From contig JAAMPI010000812.1 in the NCBI GenBank assembly GCA_013054445.1, positions 1 through 25,173 of the forward strand: a stretch of DNA of 25,173 nt. Direction: 5' to 3'. A model generated the notes under the pieces. It worked only from the letters and a program-made list of their open reading frames with translations, made no database searches and was not told the origin of the DNA. The translations under genes and the position numbers were made by a program. The DNA is from Cudoniella acicularis (Eukaryota > Ascomycota > Leotiomycetes > Helotiales > Helotiaceae). Shown piece after piece: positions 1-9,603 of this stretch; within the stretch, counting starts at the first letter, position 1, and every line of letters begins with the position of its first letter.

Positions 1-1341
1 CTCTCTCAATGAGGGCTAGAAGAACCAGCAGTAAAAGGGGAGAAGGATTCCCGATATGGTAAACACCCACTTTCTTCTCGGAAAAACTACGAGCAGTTTT
101 GAGAGTATCAGAAATGGAAATGTCGTGGATAAGGTGAGAGAGGTAGTTTACGGGGATGAAATCGATGGCGTAAGCGGGTGTTCCCTCCACTTTGGCAGCA
201 GCGTCAAGATCTGGTACGCTGCTGAAGGAAATCATATATCATATCCAAGATCATTCGGTGGACAAAATCATCATCTGGAGCAGGGACTCTTGTGACGGCA
301 CTGCTTGATACAGCTGAAGCGCGGAAAATATTAATGTCAAAGCCGCGTTCTGCCGCAGCGGAAAGAAGCATCTCTGATACCCATCTCGACTTGAAGTAGA
401 AGAGCTCAATATCCTCCGAAGGGTTTCGTAGTATTTGAGCAGGGACATATTGCCGCCTAAGTGGTAGATGGCTTGGATGGAACGGCCGAGGGTTGAGAAT
501 TTGGTTTTGGAGAGGCTGAAAGAAGGTTTCATGAGGGAGCCTGGGGTGATGGCTGTTTTGGCCAGGACGAGCTCTTCGGTTAGCATTCTGTTGAGGAGAT
601 TGTAGTGGCGGAGGTCTTTGAGGAGCTCGATTATGTCGATGGCGCCTGAGGAGCTGAGGAGGCGGATTTGCTTGATTGAAGGGGATGTGATCATGGCTAC
701 GAAAACGTGGAAACCGATGAAGGATTCGACGCCGGTGACTAGAATAGAAGTGATGTCTGAGGAGGAGAGAGTGCGAGAACCGTAGCGGACCAAGTATCGT
801 TTATCTGTTGGCAGTTGGGCTTCGGCGGTCCAGTTGATTGTCAGATTCTTGCTTGTATTGATAGCTGAGCCGGTTGGAGGAGTGGCTGGAGATCAAGGAT
901 CTTTTGTGAAATGATGAGTGGTGTTGGTCCCTTGAAGGGTTCTGGCAGAGTTGGGACCTTCTTGAAGTTGCGCTTGAGCTTGGATTGGAGTCGCAACAGA
1001 AGGATAGATTGGCCACCAAGTTTGAAGAAATTGTCGTTGGGACCAATTTCACGTTCTTTTGGAAGCTTCAAAACCTCACGGTAGAACTGCATGATGGAAG
1101 CGAGAAATTTTTGCTGGTTCTCTCCAACGTTGGCGGCCTGGGCTCCGGAAGGTGATTTGGAAGATGGGTAGACAAGTTTAAGCTGCTGGGAAAGAAGACT
1201 TTGCCTGTCAGCTTTGCGTCCAATTGTCATGGGTAATTCGGCAAGGAATTGATATCCATATGGCAGCATGTAGGCATTGAGGTGTTGACCGATGCTCTTG
1301 TGGATCGTGGTAACATATTTGACTTCCTCAGTTGGGCTCAT
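1..1341 (-). pseudogene. NRPS-like enzyme remnant: adenylation tail, carrier domain, thioester reductase
   Basis: This is the C-terminal part of a single-module NRPS-like or hybrid enzyme, which loads an acyl or amino acid on a carrier and releases it by NAD(P)H reduction. The 1341-841 piece carries an A10-like adenylation motif (LPMTIGRKADRQSL) and a carrier site, DNFFKLGGQSILLL, whose Ser would bear phosphopantetheine. The reductase follows with a Rossmann motif (SILVTGVESFIGFH) and IYHLGGNMSLLKYYETL. It is broken. The frame shifts near 841, where the linker INWTAEAQLPTDKRYL reads in another frame. About 90 residues usual in this family are missing near 388-441, where YETL abuts FYFKSRWVSEMLL in a new frame. 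The frame shifts again near 215-240 before YAIDFIPVNYLSHLI and YHIGNPSP, which run off the left edge. The reading frame closes with TAA just upstream of 1341. Family call is confident; substrate is unknown. Confidence 0.85.
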
Positions 1342-1620
1342 GGCTTCAATGCACGAATGTTATATTGTACGGCATTCTCGGTGATGATCCCGATCTGACA
1401 GCGATCTACTGGGCTCATGGAAATCTCACCGGTGGCTCAGATGGAGATAAGTACGAACCTCCCTAGGAAAACCAATTCCCAGATTTAGGAGATATGGACT
1501 AAGTTAATCATTAGTATCTGGCTTCAAACAACGGATAATTGTTTTATTCCCCATATAACGTTAACTATAATGGGACTGATAAGCCAAAAGGACTTTCCCT
1601 CGGTATAGTCAGAATTTTAA
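1342..1620. other. Intergenic, no gene seen
   Basis: No homologous adenylation-core sequence could be read here on either strand, so the upstream half of the NRPS-like gene seems to be deleted. Short open frames lack recognisable motifs. Confidence 0.5.
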
Positions 1621-2358
1621 CACGTTGAAAAAGCACAAACAGATCTGAGATACTGCGGCCCGGACTCGGAAGAGGCACATTACACAACGCAAGAAGTAGA
1701 GACACAATATTTTGCAGACTGCAACATCTATCATCTTTTGGAAGGGCACATAAAATCCACACTCTTCGGCCTCGGTACCAAATTAACCGTCACCTGTTAT
1801 AGTGACGTCGACGGTGGAAAATACGTCAGAACGACCGAAGGCTACTATGTTGTTAAGGCCACCCTTTTGCCTGCACCCGATCGTTCAAGGCTTGAAGATT
1901 GCGGTCCGATGGGAAGAATAGTTGAAAGATCTTTGAAAAGCCGTGCTAGCAGCGGTGATTCTGCCTCTGCGCAACTTGCAAACAGAGATCTTGTCAATCT
2001 CACAGCTGGGGAAGAATGGACTCATTGTCGAGAACAACGTACTAATACCAGTGCGATTGTCGCTTCGTATCGTACAATTCGACTATTGTGGCTCAATGTC
2101 CCGAAGGCGAGGCGGAAAGTCACTGGCTTTTGACTACAGATTGGTGCTGGGTTTGGTGGTTGGATGTTTGGGAGTACATCGATAATAGTGAGTTTTATTT
2201 CCGCAAATATTGCAAATTTTAGTTTGTGCTTTGCTAATGCTCTGAAATTTGCAGAGCTCGATGAATTTCTTTGCAATGAATATCCCGGTTTCAACCAGCT
2301 GGACTTAAAGAGGCAGGCTCAAGCCGGAAATAATTTGCTGAAGATGGGTCTTATATAG
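1621..2358 (+). pseudogene. Unrecognised, broken coding region with two SH3-like Trp/Tyr-TT-V motifs
   Basis: One frame is open from a TAA near 1618 to 2133 but has no suitable early ATG. It reads protein-like sequence such as RYCGPDSEEAHYTTQEVETQ and GLGTKLTVTCYSDVDGGKYV, ending a block with TTEGYYV. Near 2065-2090 the sense shifts two bases to a frame reading STIVAQCPEGEAESHWLL followed by TTDWCWV. That frame continues to a good intron (2188 GTGAGT, branch GCTAAT, acceptor at 2254), and the joined exon ends LKRQAQAGNNLLKMGLI at 2358. The two blocks [KH][YW]xxTT[ED]xxxxV look like repeats of one small beta-rich module, perhaps SH3-like, as in some fungal secreted proteins. I cannot name the family. 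The missing start and the frame break argue for a pseudogene, although an unrecognised intron could rescue part of it. Confidence 0.4.
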
Positions 2359-2905
2359 CGAGACTAACATCACAAGTGCTCTGGTATGTCTCAAAAGTTC
2401 TTCCAGTAGAAGAAAAGTCTACAATTCAGCTAGGAGATAATGTATTGGATATTATGAAGAGAAAAGGGACAAGTGGCAAGGGTCCCGGCGTTACTGATGC
2501 ACCTCACTGCACCCGTAAAACAACAATGAGAAAATTTCCCGCTTGGGAGTGAAAAATTGTTCGGGCATATATTTATTCACTTGGCTCGAGTATTGGGTGG
2601 AGATGATGGCACCTCAAAATACAACAGAGTGACTGGAAGCTCAATTTTCTACCATGTTTCAATACTTGAGATTCATTCATTGTCCATAAAGCTGTGCCGA
2701 ATGGCCACCTTAACCTCATCCTGGCCCATCATCTGGTTCCGTCACCTTGGAAAATGTGAAGGCAGCTACCAACTCAAAATAAGTCCTGCCGGTAGAAGCT
2801 GATCGGACGTATCAAACTCATCTCAAGGACAACTGGTTGAATAGCCTTGAACTCTCGATAGAACATTAAACTTCCTTCAAATCCCACCAGATGCCTGCGC
2901 AACTC
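2359..2905. other. Intergenic, no gene seen
   Basis: About 550 bases between the broken gene on the left and the 3' end of the repeat protein. A short plus-strand open frame at 2557-2802 lacks motifs and an ATG in good context. I see no repeats or RNA genes. Confidence 0.5.
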
Positions 2906-3217
2906 TTAGTTGACAGTCACCGGCGCGCCTTGACCGCCTTCTGTGTAGATTCCGTGTGAGCCCACCGGCGTGTTGAGAGATTGCGGGTGTCTTGGAGTGA
3001 TGGTTTCGCCCTGTCCAACTTCTGTGTAGATTCCATTTGGGCCGACAGGTGTGTTGAGGAGCTGCGGCTCCCTTGAAGTGATCGTTTCGCCTTGGCCAGC
3101 TTCTGTATATATCCCGTTGGGGCCGACAGGGGTGTTAAGAAGTTGCGGGGTAGGAAGGGCAGAAATGAGGCGGATGAGGAGTGAAGCTCCGAAGATGAGT
3201 GTTTTGGTCGACAACAT
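2906..3217 (-). CDS. Small secreted protein with three 27-residue tandem repeats
   Basis: An intact 103-residue intronless frame, starting at an ATG with A at -3 (AAAATG). Residues 1-20 form a hydrophobic signal peptide with a likely cleavage after ISA. The rest is three tandem repeats: residues 24-50, 51-77 and 78-103. The shared core is PQLLNTPVGPNGIYTE followed by GQGETIT; the third copy is shorter and more diverged (PQSLNTPVGSHGIYTE). The repeats are joined by SRE and PRH, so there is one Arg per junction rather than the dibasic Kex2 site usual in fungal repeat precursors. There is no Cys. It could be a processed peptide precursor, a cell-surface repeat protein or a small effector; no function is assigned. 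It lies between a dead NRPS-like gene and a dead MFS transporter. Confidence 0.7.
   Translation of the reverse strand: MLSTKTLIFGASLLIRLISALPTPQLLNTPVGPNGIYTEAGQGETITSREPQLLNTPVGPNGIYTEVGQGETITPRHPQSLNTPVGSHGIYTEGGQGAPVTVN
2909..3148 (-). repeat. Three 81-bp in-frame tandem repeats inside the small secreted protein
   Basis: Units lie at about 3148-3068, 3067-2987 and 2986-2909. They are in phase, and each encodes NTPVG, GIYTE and GQG. The first two are closest to each other; the third lacks the ETIT sequence and ends the protein. Confidence 0.85.
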
Positions 3218-3867
3218 TTTGCGATAATGTAAAAAAGGATTTAAAGTTGGGAGGAGAGGCTGCCTTTGTTATTGAGCAATGAAGATAGCGAAGTATATTT
3301 TTTGAATTATGATGGGTCTGCGTTCCGGGTAGATCAAAAATACAGACGGGTTTTTGGAAAGGAAGCATCAGATTATAGTAGAACAGAAACCTTGATCCCT
3401 GGAGCGGACACTTCTAGCAGCCTAACCCAAATAAGGTCTCATAGCTCAAAAATTGGAATCCTTTGGTATTCGAATTTCAAATAGCCTGAAACAAATTAAA
3501 TCAAGTGTCGAATAAGTGCGGCAAAGACAGCTCTACCCTTGTGATAAGATTTATTTTGGGCTTCTCAAAATAATTCTGCGAACAACTCTAAGACCGGATT
3601 ACGCTCCGTAAGCAAATTTCAAATGCAGCCAGCCGGCGTAGTAATCAATAATCCTTTTCTACAGTGAGGGACAAAACACTACTTATTTGGCACTTGCTGA
3701 AGCCACTTCCACTTGGAAGATTTAGAGACGCGGGGTGATGATAAAAATGAAGCCACGAATAGCGTTTTCTTCCACTGTACAACCTCGTTTCGCAGATAAT
3801 TGTGGCCAGATATCTCCAATCCTGCCTCCAGCTTGTGAATCCGAGTCCGTTTAGGCTAGGCCGCTAG

Positions 3868-3907
3868 GCTTCGGCGCCGCATGCTCTGCTTCGACGCCGC
3901 ATTTTCT
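3868..3907. repeat. Two-copy 20-bp tandem repeat
   Basis: GCTTCGGCGCCGCATGCTCT is followed directly by a second copy matching at 17 of 20 positions (GCTTCGACGCCGCATTTTCT). Confidence 0.7.
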
Positions 3908-4106
3908 CGCACGGCGTAGGTTAATGCTTCATTTCGGGATTTGATCATCCGCGAGTCCTTTCTCGTTCCAGGACTAGTAAAAGATGGTTGGAAATGGTTG
4001 CAGGCAGGAGTTACTTCTTGCGATGAAGATGTTGTGGTTGTGGAGCTTCGGTGCAGGTGTGGTTGAAATTAGGTTGCACCTTATCCGACGCCTAGGCAGT
4101 GGACTC

Positions 4107-4213
4107 GATTTGTATGGGCGACCTCGCTTAAGTTTGTGTTGGCGACCTGTTTTGTGTGAGCGACCTCAATTTTATATGGGCGACCTCGATTTGTATGGGC
4201 GACTTCGCTTCTC
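4107..4213. repeat. Imperfect minisatellite built on TATGGGCGACCTC
   Basis: About five degenerate units of 17-25 bp share the core TTTGTATGGGCGACCTC. The first unit (from 4107) and the last (to about 4210) are the most alike; the middle ones are diverged. No function is visible. Confidence 0.7.
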
Positions 4214-4335
4214 TAACTCGCGAAATTTGAAATTCAATCACGACGACAACCAATCTGCCATTGTTGTGGTGTGGTTATAGGGTATACTGCCTTTTTCTGG
4301 GTGTGAGTGCCCATCTAACCGCTTATGCTGAACAT

Positions 4336-6170
4336 CTAGCTAATCGCCTTGCTTCTAGAAACAGAAACCCATGCGAAATACACCGTGATCGCAAGCCCCA
4401 AACCATCCAGCCCGATCGCAAAGTAACAAGCATTTCGACAGCTTCCAATCGCATTCATACCATCGAAATTTGTCTGTCGAACAATTGTGCCCGAGATCCC
4501 CAAGCTTATTGAGATGGAATAATTCACAACGGTGTTAACCAGCGATGCCGCAATTCCTTGGTGCTCTCGTGGCGTGGCATTACTGAGGATGATCGTTCCG
4601 CAAGGGAAACTCATGTCTATTCCCCATGGCATAATTATTTGCGTTACAAAGGTTTGCGCCCAGAAAGTCTGGTTGATTGGTGTTGTGGCCGGCGGGATTT
4701 GTCCCGTCAGGAAACAAGCCATTGCTGCGACCATGACGTATGCGACCTTGGTTCTTGCGATGAAGAAGCCAGCGGATAGGGATGCTAGAAGTCCACTAAT
4801 AGCCACAGGAACTTGTTGTGCAGCCGCCGACAGAGGGCTGTGGTGTCGCAACCCCAAAAACAGTTGTTATAGATAATATAGCCAAACCCCGAAAGATACC
4901 CAACCACAAGCTATAATCGACAACGAGTACAGAACCTCTTTCGAAAGATTTCTTATTGGGACTAAAGGATGACGGGCGATGGTCCTCTCAGTGCACAAAA
5001 AGACAGCGAAGGATACGATACCGACAATCATAAGAATATGTGTACGAGACCGCCCAATGAACAACTCCAGCTTGATTCCAGGCAAAATTGAATAATACGA
5101 GACCAACAAGTCCCGTGAAGGTCCCTGCAAAGTCGGAAGTAGGCTTGGAATCCGCCGCAACCGAGTCTAGTTCGTCGCTGGGGACAATGAGAAAGCTAGA
5201 CGCCATATATGCAAATAGGATGATACCCTGTACCCAAAATGTCCACGGCCACCGGACAAGTTCTGAGAATATCCCAGCAAAGACTGCCCCCAAGGCCGCT
5301 CCGGCTGTGCTCGCAATTAGCTTAACTCAAACCGCTAGTTGTTTGGTTTCATTACTGGTGCGTAGGCCCCATAAAGTGCGAGCACAATATTCTTTTTCTG
5401 GCCCTCGAATGTACGACCCGCAATAGCCAGAGCATTTGGCACCATAAGCGCCAGTGCAATTCCTTGAAATGCACGACTTGTGCTGAAAAGTATCGTGCCC
5501 GAATAGACAGAATCCTGCGATCAAAGACCATATGCCGTAACAGACAGTTCCTATGAGGAAGATTTTCTTGTGTCCATATATGTCGCCCAGTCGACCTAGT
5601 TATTATGGTCAAGAGTTTCTTGTGTAAGTGCTCAAGAGTAACTGACCAGCAGGTAGGATAAATGTGCCAACAGTCAAGCTGTATGCTGCAGTGTACTAGG
5701 AATTCTGCCTATTGTCAGTGACTCTAAAGGAATTTCCGTTGATGTATAACGGTACTTATATGCATGGTCAGCGCAGACTTCCTCCAAGATTAGGACATAC
5801 CAAGAGCTTATCCTACACCTGCTAATGTCATTATCTGAGCTGTGCAAATAATAATTATGAAAGCCAGCTCGTGGATTTTCGACATCGGTGGTGCACTGCT
5901 CTTATCAAACGACATATCGGATGTGGAATTGTTTCGAGCGTCTCCCCTTCTCTCCAAACCTGGCCCAGTTGCATTATTCCGAGGAGTTTGAGATTCCATT
6001 ATAGGCATCTGGGCTCCAGCCATAAGGGTACTGGTCATGGCTCTTTTGTTGTCCAGATTTGATTTCAACCAAAGAGTCACTCCCTGATTTCTGTCGACGG
6101 TGCTAAAAGTATTTGACCGATGGTGCACTCTATCTATGGTATTGATCTCTGTTGTGGTCCCGAGGCTCAT
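4336..6170 (-). pseudogene. MFS drug-efflux type transporter, 14-spanner Atr1/DHA2-like, inactivated
   Basis: The ATG at 6170 opens a polar N-terminus of about 100 residues. A first membrane helix follows (ELAFIIIICTAQIMTLAGVG). Next come MFS motif A (GRLGDIYGHKKIFLIG, about 5590-5540) and sequence reading SRAFQGIALALMVPNALAI. Then come FSELVRWPWTFWVQGIILF, FNFAWNQAGVVHW and RHPLVPIRNLSKEVLYSL, and finally a C-terminal half (SPLSAAAQQVPVAISGLL to ITVYFAWVSVSRSKAIS). This order fits plasma-membrane DHA2 drug/H+ antiporters. It is broken by a one-base shift after WSLIAG (about 5515), another break and a stop near 5330, a shift near 5050, and an in-frame TAA at 4867-4869 inside VWLYYL*QLFLGL. 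Read-through on both sides of that TAA is collinear with the family, so it is a lesion and not a normal end. Confidence 0.85.
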
Positions 6171-7479
6171 CTAGTTATGCTCTAGTCCATTGGCGAATTC
6201 GGGATGTTGGGGGATCTTGCTTCATGTCACATTGATTTGTGAGTGGGGCTGAATCCGAAAGCCCATCGACGGTCGTTGAGCTTTGCTATCGCTTTATAAT
6301 TCGGCAGTGGTGTAACACCAACGAAATAGGGATGAGTATGTTTTATCGCACACGAGCTAGGTGCGATGGAAGCACGCCGCAATCCGAAGGACACCGTCTA
6401 CTTCCAATGCTTCTTGCCAGCATGGCTTTTGGCATCTCCCATAATCCTGAATATCACAAGAATTGTTTTTCTTTCACTACTTCGAACATCTCATTGATCG
6501 GGAATTATTTGGGTTGCGTCCATTAACGATCTTTACGGGGTGGGTTAGATTCGGTAGTCCCCCACTGGCGCATATCCTTCGTCGATCTAGTTCCAGAGAC
6601 GGTAGTTTGCTGTGGCGGCTCCAAATTCAAACCTAAAATTGATGTCACAAGGAGCAACGATACTGCTGAAGTCTGTTGAATACATCCCAAAAAACTGCGC
6701 CTTCCATGTCAGAGTCCCATAGGTATGAGGTGGCGAGGTAGCACCATGTATCTTTTCTCTTGTCATTATTATCAAGCCCTTGCTGAAGTTCTGAGCACCT
6801 CAATCGGGGTTGAAATTGGTATCATACATTTTCATTAGCATCAGTCTGTTCATGGCTATGTTTGTCCGCTATCCATTTTTTGTCTATTCTTTCTGAAGAG
6901 AGCAAATGCGAGAATTCAAAATTTTCATACCATCCTTTTCCCCCTCTGCTGAATACATTCCCAATACTCCCATCTCGCTGCTTGAAATACATGAAGGCTC
7001 ACATCTTTAGACAAGAGATACTGCCGTGGCATTGTATGAGGACCCGTACAGCAGAAATCGTTGCTCTTCTAAATAGACATTTTACTTTCATGATGTCCAA
7101 AACAACTAGTACCTTTGCCTAGGCTTAACCTGGAAGCGTAAAATCAGTCTTCGCACGGAGAGGATGCAATGATATTCGCAAAAGAATTTGTTCGTATTGT
7201 TTTCAGGATAGCGACATGTTCATGTCGGTGTAGGACTCGGTCACCCCAGTCAACAGGGCAAGAACACCCAGCATTATTTCTGCGGTCTTCTTTCGTGAAG
7301 TTTGATTCTTCGTTCTTCGTTTTCTGCTTGGATTTAGTTACTTGTATCGCGGTTAGGCTCTTTGCCGAAAAAGATATTACCTGCGACTCCAAGGCGCAAG
7401 AGTGAGAGAAATGAGTCTGAAGGAAGTTAAGACGAGTCAGATGAGCATCACGTGAATGACTCGAAAGAGGGCTACTCAC
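6171..7479. other. Gene-poor stretch, no firm gene
   Basis: Only short open frames occur. One on the minus strand (6775-6587) ends with an orderly stretch, APCDINFRFEFGAATANYRL, and then an in-frame TAG followed by IDEGYAPVGDYRI. It may be another gene remnant, but I do not recognise it. Nothing else is supported. Confidence 0.4.
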
Positions 7480-7636
7480 CAGCTTGGACGATATCATTCC
7501 CACAACGAGGAGGATTAGGATGGCCGCAGTCGTTTTTCCGATGACAATCTTTCATGCAATGAGACGATGGTGTACCACTCAGATCTTCGTCATTACACTG
7601 CTCGGGGAACTGCCAAGCATTATCAGCGATGTTGGC
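7480..7636 (-). pseudogene. Cys-rich exon-like fragment, startless
   Basis: A minus-strand frame is open from a TAA at 7637-7639 and reads WQFPEQCNDEDLSGTPSSHC followed by MKDCHRKNDCGHPNPPRCGN. It ends at a good donor (GTGAGT at 7479-7474). Five Cys in about 50 residues suggest an extracellular domain. Upstream, to about 7920, other frames give further Cys-rich scraps (ECEPNSKPDNK, KWKTCACGNGNTG, GILFCGYCGEG) separated by stops. No start, acceptor or downstream exon could be fixed. Probably a decayed secreted-protein gene; family unknown. Confidence 0.25.
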
Positions 7637-7639
7637 TTA

Positions 7640-9603
7640 ACCAGCAATCCAATCCAACATACACCCCTGTGTTACCATTTCCACAAGCACAAGTTTTCCA
7701 CTTGCACTTTTCCCGAACTTGTTGTCGGGTTTGCTGTTCGGCTCGCATTCTCCTCCCGACTCGACTATTTACTTCCCGCAAACGTGCAAGTTTGCGTCGT
7801 ACAGTTGACTAGCAGTTGGCACCGGACGCTCAGTTGATGAGGTAGCCCCCATATCCACTATTCTCCTTGCACGTCATCAGCGATGCCTTCGCCGCAGTAG
7901 CCACAGAACAGTATACCATCCTCATGTTGGATTTCACGTGATTGAGTTCATATCATTGAAGTTACGGCAAAGTCACGAAAAACATTGAGGTACAGTATGC
8001 TCCGCTGGTACCTCGACTTTATGATCCTCGCTAATCATGAGCACACGCCCCATCTCCTTTCAGGTCGCACCAACATCCTGAGATATGGAGACTTGCGGAG
8101 GAACTTTGAGCTCAGTATTAGGTAAGAGGCCAAAAGATCCAAGTGAAAGTGTCCTGGAGAAAAAGAGGCTTAAGATTGAGAGGATCATTGTGACTCCGAG
8201 AGAGGAAATCATCTGATTTGATGAATCGGATGATCATCAACAAGATTCAATCAACCAGGTATGAGTACTCCAATCAGTTAATGCGCTGGAATGAGCCCAT
8301 CTTGGTGTACAGAACAATAGTACCAGCTCTTCGGCTGGAGAGGAACTCTTCTCATGATCAGGGTCAGGTCGGTGGATGATCTTCGTTGTCGTCAGGAAGT
8401 CCCAATTAGCACGCAGGAACGCCCAAGATATTACTATGGATAGCAATAAATATGAAGCGCCACGATAAAAACAGATCTTCTCGGTGGCCTATTGCAGCAG
8501 ATGAATGCGATTTTGCAGATGGGTTTTGTCAGCCTTGCAGGAGTTTCAAGATGGCGCACCCCGCTGACCACCTGGAACTGCAGCCCGACAAGGGCCTCCG
8601 ATGCTCGTGTCTTTTAGGAGTGTATCATCATATCTTCTGGAGATAGTCAGATAACGGATTGCGACTTCACACCAAGGCGTTTCGACTTGATTGGCTGCAT
8701 AAAGAACTGCAGGTAGAACGCACAATAGAAGATGTCAGGTCATTTAGAATAGAATGCATCTGATCAGGAGAGAACCAGGTGCAGAATCTAGAGTCCGCAC
8801 TTGCAGATTCCGGGGACCAAGAGGTTGTTTGCAGGGCCCGAAGCTCTTTAATAAACATTATGCTTGAGTCTCGAGAACTTCTCTGCACGTAGTCGTTGCG
8901 CTCTTCTTGGATTAGGGGGCTGGAAAGAAAGGAAACTTGGAAGGAATCGGGTGGCAGGATGATGTCGTGCGGCTCGCTTAGTGACCGAAATCCATGCGCC
9001 CTAAACCCTTTTGGGCGAACCAGGGTCAGGGGGGAACTTTCCCCAGCCTCTGTTTCCCGTTTCTCGTCTCATGTTCCAACTTCCAACAAACGCCACGACC
9101 ACACCAACTTTCCACCTCTACCCCTACCACTGTTGCTTCGGCGTTACCATGCGCTACGCTGCAAAGACAGCACAGACTACCATACCTTGGCGATTTTCTT
9201 TTGTCACTATTCCAAGGGTTGCGATTATCTCTCCTCAAGATTTTGTGTGTGCGCCACTCAGCTCACCGCACCGGCTCATGATCCACAAAGTGTTACGATA
9301 GCTTCTCCCTGCACCAAATGCCCATCGTCATGCTTGGCAATCTCAAATCGTGGTCTTCTTGGAAACCTCGAGGCTGAAAATGGCTGGGGTCATCAGATAA
9401 TGACTTGACGTTTATCGCCTGGCAGGGTGGCTGTGGGTTAGTACTAGATAACAACAAATACTGTTGGGATACTTTTCTGAAGTGTGTGTGTTTGCCCTAA
9501 GACTATTTGTTTCCAACCTCTTGACAAACTTACACACGAAAACTGCAAACGAAAAATATCCATTGCCTTGATTGCGATTTTCTTCTTAGTATCATCAAAC
9601 AAC
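7640..9603. other. Long non-coding stretch; right part is the upstream region of the 9604 gene
   Basis: Apart from scraps assigned to the Cys-rich fragment, no motif-bearing frame is seen. From about 9030 the plus strand is pyrimidine-rich, as is common upstream of fungal genes. A possible 5' UTR acceptor (TTTTCTTCTTAG) lies just before the start codon at 9604. The plus-strand frame at 8896-9408 has no protein-like composition. Confidence 0.45.

Larger units (their letters stand above)
3218..4335. other. Intergenic region with two short tandem-repeat tracts
   Basis: No credible gene was found. The plus-strand frame at 3984-4280 is open only because it crosses an imperfect tandem repeat, and it has no recognisable motif. 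The repeats are listed separately. Confidence 0.5.

Noticed and set aside
2906..3217. Classical Kex2-processed RiPP precursor
   Set aside because: No KR or RR site separates the repeats and no tailoring oxidase is visible, so only a weaker processed-peptide hypothesis is kept.
3984..4280. Plus-strand frame of 98 codons with repeated LYGR motifs
   Set aside because: The repeated residues follow from the DNA minisatellite at 4107-4213; there is no other sign of a gene.
4532..4876. Plus-strand frame of 114 codons
   Set aside because: It is the antisense shadow of the MFS C-terminal half.
8896..9408. Plus-strand frame of 170 codons upstream of the 356-aa gene
   Set aside because: Begins at a non-ATG codon and its residues look like translated pyrimidine-rich promoter sequence; three overlapping frames are equally open.
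9484..9603. Upstream extension of the 356-aa protein by 40 residues
   Set aside because: The extension has no ATG (it opens at GTG), and a pyrimidine-rich acceptor-like sequence precedes the ATG at 9604.
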